NCBI GenBank assembly: GCA_037176705.1
Contig: CM073899.1
Span: 7,378,001-7,442,000, forward strand
Direction: 5' to 3'
DNA: 64,000 nt
Source of the DNA: Molossus alvarezi
Taxonomy: Eukaryota; Chordata; Mammalia; Chiroptera; Molossidae
Below the pieces are notes generated by a model that searched no databases, was not told the origin of the DNA, and worked only from the letters and a program-made list of their open reading frames with translations. Shown here one piece after another: positions 11,801 through 23,805 of the stretch (position 1 is its first letter; each line of letters begins with the position of its first letter). A program made the translations under genes and the position numbers.

Positions 11801-13175
11801 AAAACCTATAGCCAACATAATAGTCAATGGGGAGAAACTAAAAGCATTTCCTTTACAAACAGGAAAAAGACAGGAATGCCCACTTTCACCACTCTTATTT
11901 AACATAGTACTGGAAGTCTTAGCCACAGTAATTAGACATAAAAAAAAAAAAAAAAATGAAAGGGATCCAAATCAGAAAGGAGGAAGTGAAACTGTCATTA
12001 TTTGCAGATGACATGACCTTGTACATAGAAAAACCTAAAGACTCCATCAAAAACCTACTACAGGATAGCTAATAAATTAATTTGGCAAAGTAGCAGGTAC
12101 AAAATTAACATCAAGAGATTGATGGCATTCATTTACATCAATAATGAATTTACAAAAAGAGAACTAAGAAAAAAATCCCATTTATCATTGCAGCAAAGAA
12201 ATTAAGATATTTAGGAATAAACTTAACCAAAGAAGTAAAGGACCTATTAACAGAAAAATACATGACATTGAAAAAAGTAATAGAGGAAGACAGAAAATAG
12301 TAGAAGCATATACCTCGTTCAGGGATAGCAAGAATTGACATCATTAAAATGTCTATACTACCCAAATTAATCTATAGATTCAATGCAATCCCCATTAAAA
12401 TACCAACAACATATTTTATAGACGTAGAACAAATACTCAAAAAGTTTATATAAAAAGACCCTGAATAGCCACAGCAATCTTTAAAAAGAAGAACAAAATA
12501 GGAGGGATCACAATACTGCATATCAGGTTATACTACAAAGCCATTGTAATCAAAACAGCCTGGTACTGGCATAAGAACAGGCATGTAGATCAATGGAACA
12601 GAACAGAGAACCCAGAAATTGACCCAAGTCATTATGCTCAATTAATATTTGACAAAGGTTGCAAGAACATACAATGGAGTAAAGACAGCTCCTTTAATAA
12701 ATGGTATTGAGAAAATTGGACAGCTACATGCAAAAAAAAAAAAAAAAAAAAATGACACTAGGCCACAAACTTACACTATACACAAGAATAAACTCAAAAT
12801 AGACAAAAGACTTAAATGTGATTCGTGAACCCATAAAAATCCTAGAAGAAAATGTAGGCAACAAAATTTCTGACATAACATGCAGCAGAATTTTCACTGA
12901 TATGCCTAAGGCAAGAGAATCAAAGGAAAACATTAATACATGGGACTACATCAAACTGAAAACCTCTGCACAGTAAATAACAGGCATCAAAATGGAAAGG
13001 GAACCCAAAATATAGGACAGCATCATTGCCAACAATACATCAGATAAACAGTTAATTTATAAAATATATAGAATATTCATACAACTCAACAAAAGAAAGA
13101 CAAATATTCCAATTAAATTGGACAGAGGACCTAAATAGACACTTCTCCAAACAGGACACAAATGACCAAGAGAGC

Positions 13176-13425
13176 CGTGGCCAGTTTGGCTCAGTGGTTA
13201 GAACGTCGGCCTGCAGTCCAGAGAGACTAGGGTTCGGTTCCCGCTAAGGGCACGTACCTTGGTTGCAGTTTGTCCCCGGCCCTGGTTGGGTTGTGTGGGT
13301 GGCAACCACTTGATGTGTCCCTTTCACATCGATGTTTCTCTCTCTCTCTCTCTCTTCCTCTCTTTCCCTCCCACTCTATCTGAACAACAACAACAAAAAA
13401 TGTCCTCGAATGAGGATAAAAAAAA
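13176..13425 (+). mobile_element. VES SINE, long subtype
   Basis: The head is CCGTGGCCAGTTTGGCTCAG and the tail hairpin TCCTCGAATGAGGA, where only the loop differs from the family pattern. The target-site repeat is CAAATGACCAA at about 13159 and 13443. It lies in L1 ORF2. Confidence 0.92.
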
Positions 13426-13751
13426 AACAACAAAAAGAATATCAAATGACCAAAAAACATATGAAAAATAGTCAAAATCACTAATCATCAGAGAGTTGCA
13501 AATTAATATTACTATGAGGTATCACCTCACACCTGTCAGAATGGCCACCATCAACAAATCATCAAACAACAAGTGTGGAGAAAAGAGGACTCTAGTACAC
13601 TGCTGGTGGGAATGCAGACTGGTGCAGCCACTATGGAAAACAGTGTGGTGTTTCCTCAACAAATTAAAAGTAAAACTGCCATTTACCCAGTGATCCCACT
13701 TCTAGGAATATATCCTAAGAATTCTGAAACAGCACTCAGAAACAATATATG

Positions 13752-13872
13752 GCCCTGGCCAGTTTGGCTCAGCGGTTGAGTGTCGGCCTGAGGACCAGGG
13801 AGTCCTGGGTTTAGTTCCTGCTATGGGCACATACCACAAAAAATAAAATTAAATTAAAAAAAGAAAAAAAAA
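13752..13872 (+). mobile_element. VES SINE, 3'-deleted short copy
   Basis: Only the tRNA-like head is present (CCCTGGCCAGTTTGGCTCAG to GCTATGGGCACATACC), then directly an A-rich tail. The CT-rich body and hairpin are missing. It is still flanked by a perfect AGAAACAATATATG repeat (about 13738 and 13873), so the deletion was probably present at insertion, not later. Confidence 0.88.
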
Positions 13873-14377
13873 AGAAACAATATATGTACCCTTATGTTCA
13901 TAGCAGCACTATTTACAATTGCTAAGATCTGGAAACAGCCCAAGTGTCCATCAATAGATGAGTGGATAAAAAAGCAGTGGGACATATACACAATGGAATA
14001 CTATGCAGCTGTAAGAAAGAAAGATCTCTTATCCTTTGAGACCACATGGAGGAACCTGGAGAGTATTATGCTAAGCAAAATAAGCCAATCAGAGAAAGAC
14101 AAATATCACACGATCTCACTTATTTTTGGAATATAATGAACTAAATAAGCTGATGAACAAAATAGACCCAGAGACATAGAAAAGAGTACAGTTCAGACTG
14201 GCAAACCTCAGAGGAGGGGCGGCAGGGGGATTGATGAGAGAAACCAAACAACTAAAATGCCTATATGTATAACCAATATACACAGACAACAATGCTGGGT
14301 GTGGACCAGGATCGGGAGGAGGGTGTCTAGGGGGGGAAAGGGAAAATTATCTGTAACAAAACTAAATTATTTTTTTC

Positions 14378-16380
14378 AAAATTGAAGAAGAATTAATATT
14401 TTTAAAATACATACACTACCCAAATTTGTTTACATATTAAATGCAATCTCTATCAAGATTGAAATGGAATTTTTCATAGAAACAGAAAAAAGATTCCTAA
14501 AATATGAGTGGAACCACAAAAGGACATGAATAGCCAATGCAATCTTGAAAAAACAAAAACAAAATTGCAGTATCACCCTTTCTGACTTCAAACTCCAATG
14601 CAAAGTTGCAGTAACCCAAACAGCATGATAATGGAATAGAAACAGACTTATAGGCCAGTAGAACAGAATCAAGATCCCAGGTATAGACCTATATAAACAT
14701 GATCAACTAATATTTTGACAACAAATATTTGACAAGAATACTCAATAAAGAATGGATAATTTTTTATTATTTTTTTTAATCAATGGTGTTGGGAAACTGG
14801 GTATTCACATGCCAAAGAATGAAATTGGAACCTTACCTTATCACTCAAAACAATTAACTCAAAATGGATTTAAAATCTAAATGTGAGACCTGAATACATT
14901 AAATTTCTAAAAGAAAACATAAGATAAAAAGCACTTTCAGACTGGTCTTGGCAACAATTTTTGAACAAGACACCTGAAACACAAACAACAGAAGGAAAAA
15001 TAAAGAAATTTGACTGTTGCAAACTAAAACGTTCTGCATAGCAAAAGAAAGAATCACTAAAACGAAGAGGCAACCTACTTAATGGAAAAAAATATTTGCA
15101 AACCATTTATCTGATAAGGTATTTATATTAAAATATATATATAAGGAACCCATACAACTCAGTAGCAAACTTCCAAAAATAATCTAGTTAAAAATGGGCA
15201 AATAAATTGAATAGACATCCCCCCCCCCCAAAAGCCATGCAAATTGCCAGCAGGCACCTGAAAAGGTGCTCAACACCACTACACCTTAGGGAAATGCAAA
15301 GGGAAACCATCAGGTCTAGATACTATGTCATACTTGTTAGAATAGTTGTTATCATAAAGACCACAGAGAAAAAGTGTTCACAAGGATGTGGAGAAAAGAT
15401 CACCCTCGTGAACTGCTGGTGGGAATGTAAACTGGTATAAGCACTATGGAAAACAGTCAGAAGTGCTTTCCAAAGTGAAAAATGGAACTGCCATATGCTC
15501 CAGCAATTCCAGTTCTTGGTACCTATCCAAAGGAAATAATATTACTATATCAAAGAGATACTTGCACCTCCGTGTTCACTGCAGCATTAATCATAATACC
15601 CAAGACAGAAAAACCCTGTGTTTATTGATAGATGAATAAAAAGAAATTATATATATGATCTCAAGAGTATTATGCCTAGTAAAATAAGTCAGACAGTGAA
15701 AGACAAAAATATGTATAATCCCATTCATATGTGAGATCTAAAGTTAGAAAACAAAATAAAATCACAGAAGCAGAGAGGACATTGCTGGTTGCCAGGGCCA
15801 GAGGAGAAGAATGGAAATGGGTGAAGGTGGTGAAAAAGTATAAACAGCATGTCTGGTTTGGCTTTGCAGTTAGAGCATCAGCCTGCAGAACAAAGGGTCA
15901 TGGGTTCAATTCCTAGTCAAGACCATGGACCTTGGTTGCAGGTTTGATCCCCAGCCCCAGTCAGGGTCGTGCAAGGAGCAATAAGTGGATGGTTTTCTCT
16001 CACATCGACATTTCCCTCTCTCACTCCCTCTCTCCCTATCACTCTAAAAATCAATGAAAAAATATCCTCAGGTGAGGATGAAACAAACAAAGTATAAACA
16101 ACCAGTTATACAGCGAATGACCTTTGGGGATCTAATGTAGAGCACACTGACGATGGTTAACAATACTGTATTGTATACTTGGAAGTTGCTATAAGACTAG
16201 ATCATAAAAGTTCTAACCACACACATAAGAAAGATAAAATCTGAGGTGATGGTTGAATTAATTAACATTATTGTGGTTAGTATTTTGCCATACACACATT
16301 TTAAATTCACTTACATTTTAAACTTAAACATATCACATGTCAATTATACCTCCATAAAGCAGGACAAAATAAAATACACA
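14378..16380 (+). mobile_element. Old L1, ORF2 3' part and 3' UTR (right part of the split copy)
   Basis: It continues the 8785-9641 segment after the nested younger L1. ORF2 C-terminal sequence is recognisable (AACTGCTGGTGGGAATGTAA, CTGCCATATGCTCCAGCAAT). The 3' UTR follows (CTGGTTGCCAGGG; GATGGTTAACAATACTGTAT), of the older L1M type. A VES SINE interrupts it at 15849. Confidence 0.8.
15849..16084 (+). mobile_element. VES SINE, long subtype
   Basis: The head is diverged (GCATGTCTGGTTTGGCTTTG), the B box is GGGTTCAATTCC, and the hairpin TCCTCAGGTGAGGA precedes the tail. The target-site repeat AAAGTATAAACA is seen on both sides. Confidence 0.9.
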
Positions 16381-17504
16381 TCTGTCGCTATTTGGAGTCA
16401 CTTAATTATGAACTTGATTTTGTTTGCTATACTTAATACTAGTTTTATTTAAATTGTAGATATTTAACAAGGGGGGAAAGCATTTTCCCAGAAATGTTGT
16501 GAGCATAAGAATGAAGCAGACAACTGAGCATAATCATTTAAAATGCATTATATTTGATAAAAGCATAAACTTCAGTTGTGTAAAGGAATATAGCATTTGG
16601 TATGCACAACTCAATATAATGACATGATTATAGCTTCAAATATTTTAGAAACTATAAAAATTACTACATCAAAACGTGTATCAGAAGCAAGTATTATCCA
16701 AGACATGAATTAAAAGGAAAGAAATTCAGCAAAAGAACAAATTTAAAAACAAATCAAAATCACTTTTTTAATTGAAGGCAATATACTTGAGGATATTGCA
16801 GCAAAATCTGTTTATATTGCTATTAACTTTATCCATTTGTTTCAATCGTTACCATCTCCTTATAGAACATACTGTTTAATGGAAATCCAGTTCATAATGT
16901 CAAAGCCATGAAACTCAATTGAAACAAAATCATTCAGAAAATCTCTTCCTCATGCATCTTAATTAAAATGCTGGATAAAATATAAAGGTTAAGTTGATTT
17001 AAAAATATACAAGCTAAATGGATATTCTTAAGAGAAATAAGAAAAAAGTTAATAGTCACATATGATCATGAATGAACATGCGCTTGACGGGTTTGTGCCA
17101 AGACCAGTTAGGCTAGAACCAGGATTTTAATTCACAGTGTATGCAGGGCAACACAAATACACCTAAAGTTTACCCTAAAATGTTTTTTGAACAAAGACCT
17201 GAAAATAATTCCTTAATATCTTCAGAACAATACCCACAGTTGGTGAACTCAATAAAATCAATATCTTTTACATATGATATTGAATAGAAATTTCTCAGTC
17301 ATGATTCTGGATATGGAAAATTAACAAGAAAACAAAATATGTTCTGAGAATATCTACACGTAATTCTACAATACCTGGAACTGGAGCTGCAATTCACACT
17401 CTCTATGTTATGTTAAAAATTCAAAGGTAATATTTCAATGTAAAGTTTCTACAGGAACACAGCAGAGGTAAACACAAATATCTGCCCCACCCAAAAATCA
17501 TATT
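16381..17504. other. AT-rich non-coding sequence, nothing recognised
   Basis: No SINE, LTR, L1 or conserved frame could be named. Confidence 0.5.
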
Positions 17505-17829
17505 GTTTTATATATTTAGGTACTCTTACATTGGGGTGTAAATTTTTACAAATCATATATCCTTGTTAAATATATCTCTTTATTATTAAGAAATATCCTT
17601 CTTTGTCTTTTGTTATAGTCTGTATTTTAAAGATTGTTTTGCACTGACATCATATCATATATTGTTTCCTTTTGCATGATATATCTTTTTACAATGCTTT
17701 TCATTCAGTCTGTGTATGTCTTTCAATCTGAAGTTGGTCTCTTGAAAGCAGCATAACATGGGTATCTTTTCTTATCCATTCAGCCACTGTATTAATTTTA
17801 TTAGAGCATTTAATTCAACTATCTTAATA
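17505..17829 (-). mobile_element. Inverted 5' segment of the following L1 (ORF2 endonuclease start)
   Basis: On the plus strand this reads as the complement of the L1 ORF2 N-terminal endonuclease region: GGGTGTAAATTTTTACA, TTTGTCTTTTGTTATAGTC, TCTTGAAAGCAGCATAACA, CCATTCAGCCACTG, GAGCATTTAATTCAACT. It abuts sense-oriented ORF2 at about 17830, as expected from twin priming. No clear target-site duplication was found, so two independent insertions remain possible. Confidence 0.7.
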
Positions 17830-19644
17830 ATACAACTAGACAAAGACATTTAAAAGAAATAAAATTATATGCCAAGATTCCTGATAAACACAATTGAAAA
17901 AATAATCAACAACATATTAGCAAATCTAATTCATAACTACATTAAAAGATCATAGACCATGATCAAGTGGGATTTATTCCTGGGACAATATCCACAATAC
18001 AATTGATATTATATACCACATAAATAAAATGAAAATAAAAATCATATGATCATATCAATAGATGCAGAAAAAGCATTTCATGAAATCCAGCATGCAATTT
18101 TAATAAAAAGTCTCAACAAAGTAGGAATAGAGGAATCATACCTCAACATAATAAAGTCCATATATAAAAAACCTACAGCCAAGATCATACTCAATAGATA
18201 AAAGATAAAAGCATTTCTCTTAAGAACAGACACAAGACATAAATGTCTGCTTTCATCACTCTTATTCATCATAGTACTGGAAATCTAAGCCACAGCAATC
18301 AGACAAGAATAAAAAATAAATAGCATCCAAATTGTAAAGGAGAAGTAAAACAGTCATTATTCACAGATGACATGATATTGTACATAGAAAACTCTAAAGA
18401 TCTATAAAAAAAATTACTAGATTTAATAAATGAATTTGGCAAAGTAGCAGGATATAAAACTAACATCCAGAAATTAATATCACTTTTATATACTAGTAAT
18501 AAACTCTCAAAAAGAGAAACTACAAAAAAAATCCCATTTACAACTGCAACAAAAAAATTTAAGATACCTAGGAATAAACTTAACCAAGAAGTTAAAAGAC
18601 CTGTACTCATAAAACTACAGGACATTGAAAAAGGTAATAGAGGAAGATACAAACACGTTGAAGCATACACCATGTTCATGGATTAGAAGAATTAACATCA
18701 TTAAAATATCCATACTACCCAAAAGCAATCTATAGAATCAATGCAATCCCTATTAAAATATCAATGGTATATTTCACAGATCTAGAACAAATTCTCCAAA
18801 AATGTATATGGAAACAAAAAAAGACACCAAATAGATGCAGCAATCTTGAGAATTAAGAACAAAGTAGGAAGGATCACAATACCAGATATCAAATTACACT
18901 ACAAAGTCACTATAATCAAAACAGCCTTGTTCTGGCTCAAGAACAGACATATAATCAATTGAACGGAACAGAGAACTCTGAAATCAACCTAAGCCATTAT
19001 GCTTAATTAATATTTGAAAAAGAAAGCAAGAGAATGTGATGGAGTAAAGACAGTCTTTTCAATAAATGGTGTTGGGAAAATTGGACAGGTACATACAAAA
19101 AAAATGAAATTGGACCTCCAACTTACAACATACACAAAAATGAACACAAAGTAGATAAAAAAAAACTTAAATGTAAGTCGCAAAACCATAAAATTCCTAC
19201 AAGAATCCATAGGCAGAAAAATCTCAGACATCTCATATAGCAGAAGTTTCACCAATATATCACCCAGTACCAGAGAAACTAAGGAAAAATAAACAAATGG
19301 ACTATATCAAAATAAAATGCTCTACACAGCAAAAGAAACCATAAACAAAATGAAAAGTGATCCCACTATATGGGAGAATATATTTGCCAATGATACTGCT
19401 GATAAGGGCTTAATTTAAAAAATATATAAAGAATTCATTCAACTTAACAAAAGAAAGATAAACAATCCAACTAAAAAATGGGTAGAGGACCTAAATAGAT
19501 ACTTCTTCAAAGAGGACATATAGATGTCCAAGAGACATATGAAAAAATGCTCAACATCACTAATCATCAGAGAGATGCAAATTAGAATGACAGTGAGGTA
19601 TCACCTCACACCTGCCAGAACAATTACCATCAACAAATAAACAA
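17830..19644 (+). mobile_element. L1 ORF2 (reverse transcriptase region), left part of an L1 split by HAL1
   Basis: This is sense ORF2 with the GGGATTTATTCCTGGGACAA region and the RT box at 18360-18371, TTCACAGATGAC (FTDD, so the alanine of FADD is changed). Many stops are present. It ends at ACCATCAACAAATAAACAAG, where HAL1 copy B interrupts it, and resumes at about 21861 with TGCTGGTAAGGATG. Confidence 0.85.
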
Positions 19645-20580
19645 GGGCTTCCGGTCAAGATGGCGGCTAGGTAAACGCGGTATCGCATCGTCCCACAAAC
19701 ACATCAAAGTAACAACTAAACTACAGAACAACCATCATTCAAAACTGCCTGAAATCAAGCTGAATGGAAGTCCTACAACTACAAAATTAAAGCAGCAGCC
19801 ACATCCAGACTGGTAGGAGGGCAGCGGCGCGATGGGCTGGTCCCACACCCAAGTGTGGCGGATAAAAATCAGGAGGACACCTCGGCTGGGAAGGTCCTTC
19901 CTGAGGACTGAGGGGTCCCCATCCCACACCAGATGCCCCGCTCAGGGTTCCAGTGCCAGGAAGAGAAGTCCCCATAACTTCTGGCTGGGAAAACCAGCGG
20001 GAACTGAGGCTCAGGGAAGCTGAAGTGGCTGGAGCACCAGGCAGCTCCTTAAAGGGCCCGCGCGCAAACTTATCAGACTCTCTCCCTCTAAGCAGCTTGA
20101 GAGGCACCAGAGACACACAGGGAAGAACTGAGCTGTTTGGCACTGGAGCGAGGGCTGGAGAGGGGGCTTTCTCCTGGACAAACGTGCTGTAAGAGGTCTT
20201 TGTTCCTTTGGTGAGCCCTTCCCTGGGGCCGCAGACAGTTTCCATATCTGGGACTCCAGCAACCTGGCTTACACTGGTAGCCCCGCCCTGGTGACTCCCT
20301 GAGGCCCCACCCCACCACACCCAACTTTCAAGCCCACCCAACTTTCAAGCCCACCCAAGCTGTTGCCACTTGCTTAACCATAGGATTGGCCTGTCTTGGA
20401 TCCTGCTTCAGGTTTTTCCTAAATTATTTCAAACGAGCTGCATCTGGTCTCAGTGAGCCCCATACCTCTCGTTAAGTAATACACTGAAACAAACACAGGG
20501 AGGCAGCCATAATGAGGAGACAAAGAAACAGGTCCCAAATGAAGGAACAGAACAAAACCCCAAGAAAAGAACTAAGTGAA

Positions 20581-21445
20581 ATGGAGATAAGCAACCTAAC
20601 AGATACTGAGTTCAAAATACTGCTTATAAGGATGCTCAATGAACTTAGTGAGAAATCAGTGAACTTAGGGAGGGCCTCAAGAGCATAAAAAAGGACCAGT
20701 TAGAAATCATGGATACACAGTTAGAATTGAAGGAGGCATTAACTGAAATAAAGAATAATTTACACAGCTTCAATAATAGAGTATGTAAATCCAAGGAGAA
20801 AACCATCGATTTGGAATATAAGGAAGCAAAAAATGCCCAATCAGAACAGCAAAAAGAATCCAAAAAAATGAGGATAGTGTAAGGAGCCTCTGGGACAACT
20901 TCAAGCGTGCCAACATTCGCATCTTGGGGGTGCCAGAAGGAGAAGAGCGAGAAGAAGAAATCAAAAACCTGTTTTAAACAATAATGGCAGAAAATTTTCC
21001 TAACTTGGTGAAGGAAACAGACATACAAGTCCAGGAAGCACAGAGAGTCCCAAACAAGATGAACCCCAAGAGGCCCACACCAAGACACATCATCATCAAA
21101 ATGCAAAAGGTTCAAGACAAAGAGAGAATCTTAAAAGCAGCAAGAGAAAGGCAGCTAGTTACCTACAAGGGAGTTCCCATTAGGCTGTCAGCTGATTTCT
21201 CAAAAGAAACTTTGCAGGCCAGAAGGGAGTGGCAAGAAATATTCAGAGTGATGAAAAGGAAGAACCTACAACCAAGATTACTCTATCCTGCAAAGCTGTC
21301 ATTTAAAATCGATGGACATATAAAAACTTTCCCAGACAAGAAAAAGTTAAAGGAGTTCATCACCACCAAACCGTTATTATATGAAATGATGAAGGGTCTT
21401 TTTGAAGAAAAAGATAAAATATATGAACAAACAAAATGGCAATGA
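20581..21445 (+). pseudogene. HAL1 copy B ORF1, N-terminal half broken, C-terminal domain open
   Basis: The start at 20581 gives MEISNLTDTEFKILL, then the coiled coil is frameshifted after LNELSEK (20635-20655). The RRM region is recognisable up to about 20976 (FKRANIRILGVPEGEE). From 20984 an open frame of 153 residues covers the end of the RRM and the whole C-terminal domain: NKMNPKRPTPRHIIIKMQK, KERILKAARERQL, LQPRLLYPAKLSFKIDGHIK and KKLKEFITTKPLLYEMMKGL. It is the best-preserved ORF1 portion in the window. In the family this domain helps bind RNA and act as a nucleic-acid chaperone. Confidence 0.88.
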
Positions 21446-21708
21446 ATACATATCTATCAACAATGGAATCCACAAACAAAATGAACAGGTAGAACAGAAA
21501 CATTCTCATAGATACAGAGAACATTTTGTTGGTTGCCAGTTGGGAGGGGGGTTGGGGGAATGGGTGAAAAAGGTGAAGGGATTAAGAAGTACAAATTCAT
21601 TGCTAGACTGACAAACCTCAAAGGGAAAGGGGTTGGGGGGGTGGGAAGAAATAAACCAAAGAACTTATATGCATAACCAATGGACACAGACAGTAGTGTG
21701 GGAAAAGG

Positions 21709-21746
21709 TGGGAGGGGGGCGGGAGTGGGGAGGAGGGGGTCAATGG
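21709..21746 (+). other. G-rich tract in HAL1 copy B 3' UTR
   Basis: Runs of three to six Gs with one- to two-base spacers lie about 45 bases before the AATAAA. It is positionally equivalent to the tract at 2282. Confidence 0.75.
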
Positions 21747-21808
21747 GGGAAAAATGTGGAACATCTGTAATACATTTTACATCCAACAATAAAGATTTAA
21801 AAAAAAAA

Positions 21809-21860
21809 AGAAAAATATCCTCAGGTGAGGATTAACAAAAAATAAACAAATAAATAAAAA
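21809..21860 (+). mobile_element. VES SINE 3'-tail fragment fused to HAL1 copy B
   Basis: AAATATCCTCAGGTGAGGAT, the VES tail hairpin with flanks, follows the HAL1 A-run directly, with no SINE head or body. It is then followed by an A-rich stretch and the host L1. It could be a 3' transduction, a template switch, or a 5'-truncated SINE insertion. Confidence 0.75.
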
Positions 21861-22560
21861 AAAAACAAGTGCTGGTAAGGATGTAGAGAAAAGTGGACTC
21901 CAGCACACTGCTATTTGGAATGCTGACTGGTGCATCTATTGTGGAAAACCATATGGCGTTTCCTCAAAAAATTAAAAATGAAGCTGCCATTTGACCCAGT
22001 GATTCCGCTTCTAGGAATATACCCTAAGAAATTTGAAACACCAATCAGGAAGAATATATGCACCCTTATGTTCATAGCAGCATTATTTTAATTGGTAAGA
22101 TCTAGAAGCAGCCTAAGTGTCCATCAGTAGATGAGTGGATAAAAAAGCTGTACTACATATACACAATGGAATATTATGCAACTCCAAAAATGAAGGACAT
22201 TGTACCCTTTGAGAAAGCATGGAGAGACCTGGAGATGATATGCTAAGCAAAATAGGCCAGTCAGGAAAATGTAAGTGTCACATGATCTCACTTATAGGTG
22301 CAACCTAGTGAACAAAATGAACTGATGAACAAAATAGATCTGGAGACATGAAAACATGGAACAGACTGAGGGATGTCAGAGGGAAGTGGGAGGGTGTTGG
22401 GAAGAGATTAACTAAAGTACTTCTATGCATATTTGCATAGCCCATGGACACAGACAATATTGTGATGAATGCCTTGGGGTAGGGGGTAGGCCAGAGCAGG
22501 TGGAATGGGTTAATTAGGGAAAAGAGTGGATACTTTCAACAATAAAGATAACTTTTAAAA
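21861..22560 (+). mobile_element. L1 ORF2 end and 3' UTR, right part of the split L1
   Basis: It continues from 19644: GGATGTAGAGAAAAGTGGAC, GGAATATACCCTAAGAA, then the 3' UTR with GGGAAGTGGGAGGGTG and the end TTTCAACAATAAAGATAAC. A short A-rich tail follows. Confidence 0.85.
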
Positions 22561-23372
22561 TAAGAGAGTAAAAAATTTTCTTTTTTTTTCTGCTATCTTT
22601 ACAATTTCAACTATTATTTTCTCCTTAACTACATAAAAATACCACAGTTTTTTATTTTAAAAAAATAAAGCTATACATTCGACCACCCATCTCTCTCTTT
22701 CCCACGACAGCAAGCATTCTTCAAAATGTTGTCTATACTTGGTGACTGAAATTCCCCAAAAGTCCACTGAAAGAGCTTTTGCATGCATCACGAGAGCGTA
22801 TGTACCAGGCCCAGTGGGCACAGGCATGTCCTTCCTTTGCTGAGTCCCTTTGTACAATTCACAGCTGGCCCAGTGCTCCTTGGTCAGCTTTGCCATTTCC
22901 TTCTCATTATCCCATTTTACAGTCTAGGTCCCTTTTGAAAGCTCCTGTTCCTGTGTTCGTTCCATGGATGTTGGTAATGTCCATTCTCCCTTCTCCACTT
23001 ACCCATGAATACCTGATTAAGCTGGGTAGTTTAGTCACTGCTAGTGTTCAACTATAACTATCATATAATAACTGCCAGAACAACCTTATATGTCTCCCCC
23101 ATTCAAGAATATGATCTTCTCTGAAAAACAGCCTTATTTTAATCCACTGCCAGCAGTACAAGTTGAGTTTTATATATTTCATATAATCTGTTGTTCCTAT
23201 AGATAGGAAAAACACTTATTTCTTTTATTTTCACCTTATAAAAGTTCTACTCTACAATCTAACCCTTTAAGTAGCATCTCCTGAGGTATGGTGTTTCTGT
23301 GCATTCCATTTTGAAATAGCTGTTCTTGTCCTCTTCTCTCATTATTTCCTTTATTATCTGTAAGCTCCTTTT
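22561..23372. other. Non-coding sequence, nothing recognised
   Basis: Short frames on both strands (79-92 codons) show no motif I know. No repeat could be named. Confidence 0.45.
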
Positions 23373-23805
23373 AATGGGTTGAACTGTGTCCTCCGAAACG
23401 TTTTGGTAAAATCCTAACCACAGTACTTCAAAATGTAACCTTATTTAGAAACAGGGTCATTGCAGATAGAGCTAAGATAAAGTCATACTGGAGTAGAGAG
23501 AACCCTAATTCAGTATGACTGGTATTTAGAAGAAGAGAAGAGATACTCAAGGAGAACACCCTGTGACAATGGAGGTAGAAATTAGAGTGATGCAATTGCA
23601 AGCCAAGGAGTGGCGAGGGTTGATAGTCACCACCAGAAGCCTGGAAGGGGCAAGGAAGAATTTTACTACTCAGAGTCTCAAAGGGAGTTTGTTTCTGTTG
23701 ACATCTTGCTCTTGGTCCTCTGGCCTCCAGAACTTTGAAAGAATACGTTTCTGTGGTTTCGAAGTGCATTGTTATGGCCGCCCAAGAAACAAATACAGAT
23801 TGTGT
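23373..23805 (+). mobile_element. MLT1-type MaLR 5' LTR
   Basis: Typical MLT1 signposts appear in order: GGGTTGAACTGTGTCCTCCG, CTTCAAAATGTAACCTTATT, AAACAGGGTCATTGCAGAT, TCATACTGGAGTAGAGAG, CAAGCCAAGGAGTGG, CTCTGGCCTCCAGAACTTTG and TGTTATGGCCGCCCAAG. MaLR elements are ancient, non-autonomous relatives of ERVL. This LTR is followed by MaLR internal sequence. Confidence 0.85.

Larger units (their letters stand above)
10801..14135 (+). pseudogene. L1 ORF2 remnant (reverse transcriptase to C-terminus), with three SINEs inside
   Basis: Sense-strand ORF2 begins just before the RT domain (frame at 10921-11115: NLGKMDKFLESHSFPTMNRE). The RT catalytic box is visible at 12001-12012 as TTTGCAGATGAC (FADD). 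The C-terminal region is readable at 13894-14136 (PSIDEWIKKQWDIYTMEYYA). The endonuclease domain is absent. Stops, a long A-run near 11941 and SINE insertions break the frame. The normal role was nicking and target-primed reverse transcription; this copy cannot do it. Confidence 0.85.
9642..14377 (+). mobile_element. Younger L1, internally deleted, inserted in the old L1
   Basis: It is flanked by the direct repeat AAAATTGAAGAA (9630-9641 and 14378-14389). In order there are a 5' UTR (9642 to about 10300), an ORF1 N-terminal part, a deletion junction near 10800, ORF2 from just before the reverse transcriptase to the C-terminus, and a G-rich 3' UTR ending near 14377 without a clear poly-A. The 5' UTR differs clearly from that of the HAL1 copies. 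Three SINEs lie inside (11549, 13176, 13752). Multiple stops show it is dead. Confidence 0.85.
19645..21808 (+). mobile_element. HAL1 retrotransposon, copy B, complete ends
   Basis: It begins GGGCTTCCGGTCAAGATGGC, a typical L1-class 5' start, and ends with CAACAATAAAGATTT plus an A-run. The 5' UTR (19645-20580) lacks about 550 bases present in copies A and D. ORF1 follows, then the 3' UTR with a G-rich tract and no ORF2 between. It sits inside L1 ORF2. AACAAATAAACAAG on the left and a similar expanded A-rich repeat on the right look like the target-site duplication. A 3' VES tail fragment lies between the A-run and that right repeat. Confidence 0.85.

Noticed and set aside
19787..20341. 184-codon minus-strand open frame
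   Set aside because: It is the antisense shadow of the GC-rich HAL1 5' UTR; similar antisense frames occur at 42388-42958 and 60969-61610.
20465..20500. Spliced HAL1 5' UTR
   Set aside because: No GT...AG boundary is found at the deletion in copies A or D.
20984..21445. 153-codon open frame as a possible host gene
   Set aside because: It is the C-terminal part of the HAL1 ORF1, with matching remnants in copies A and D.
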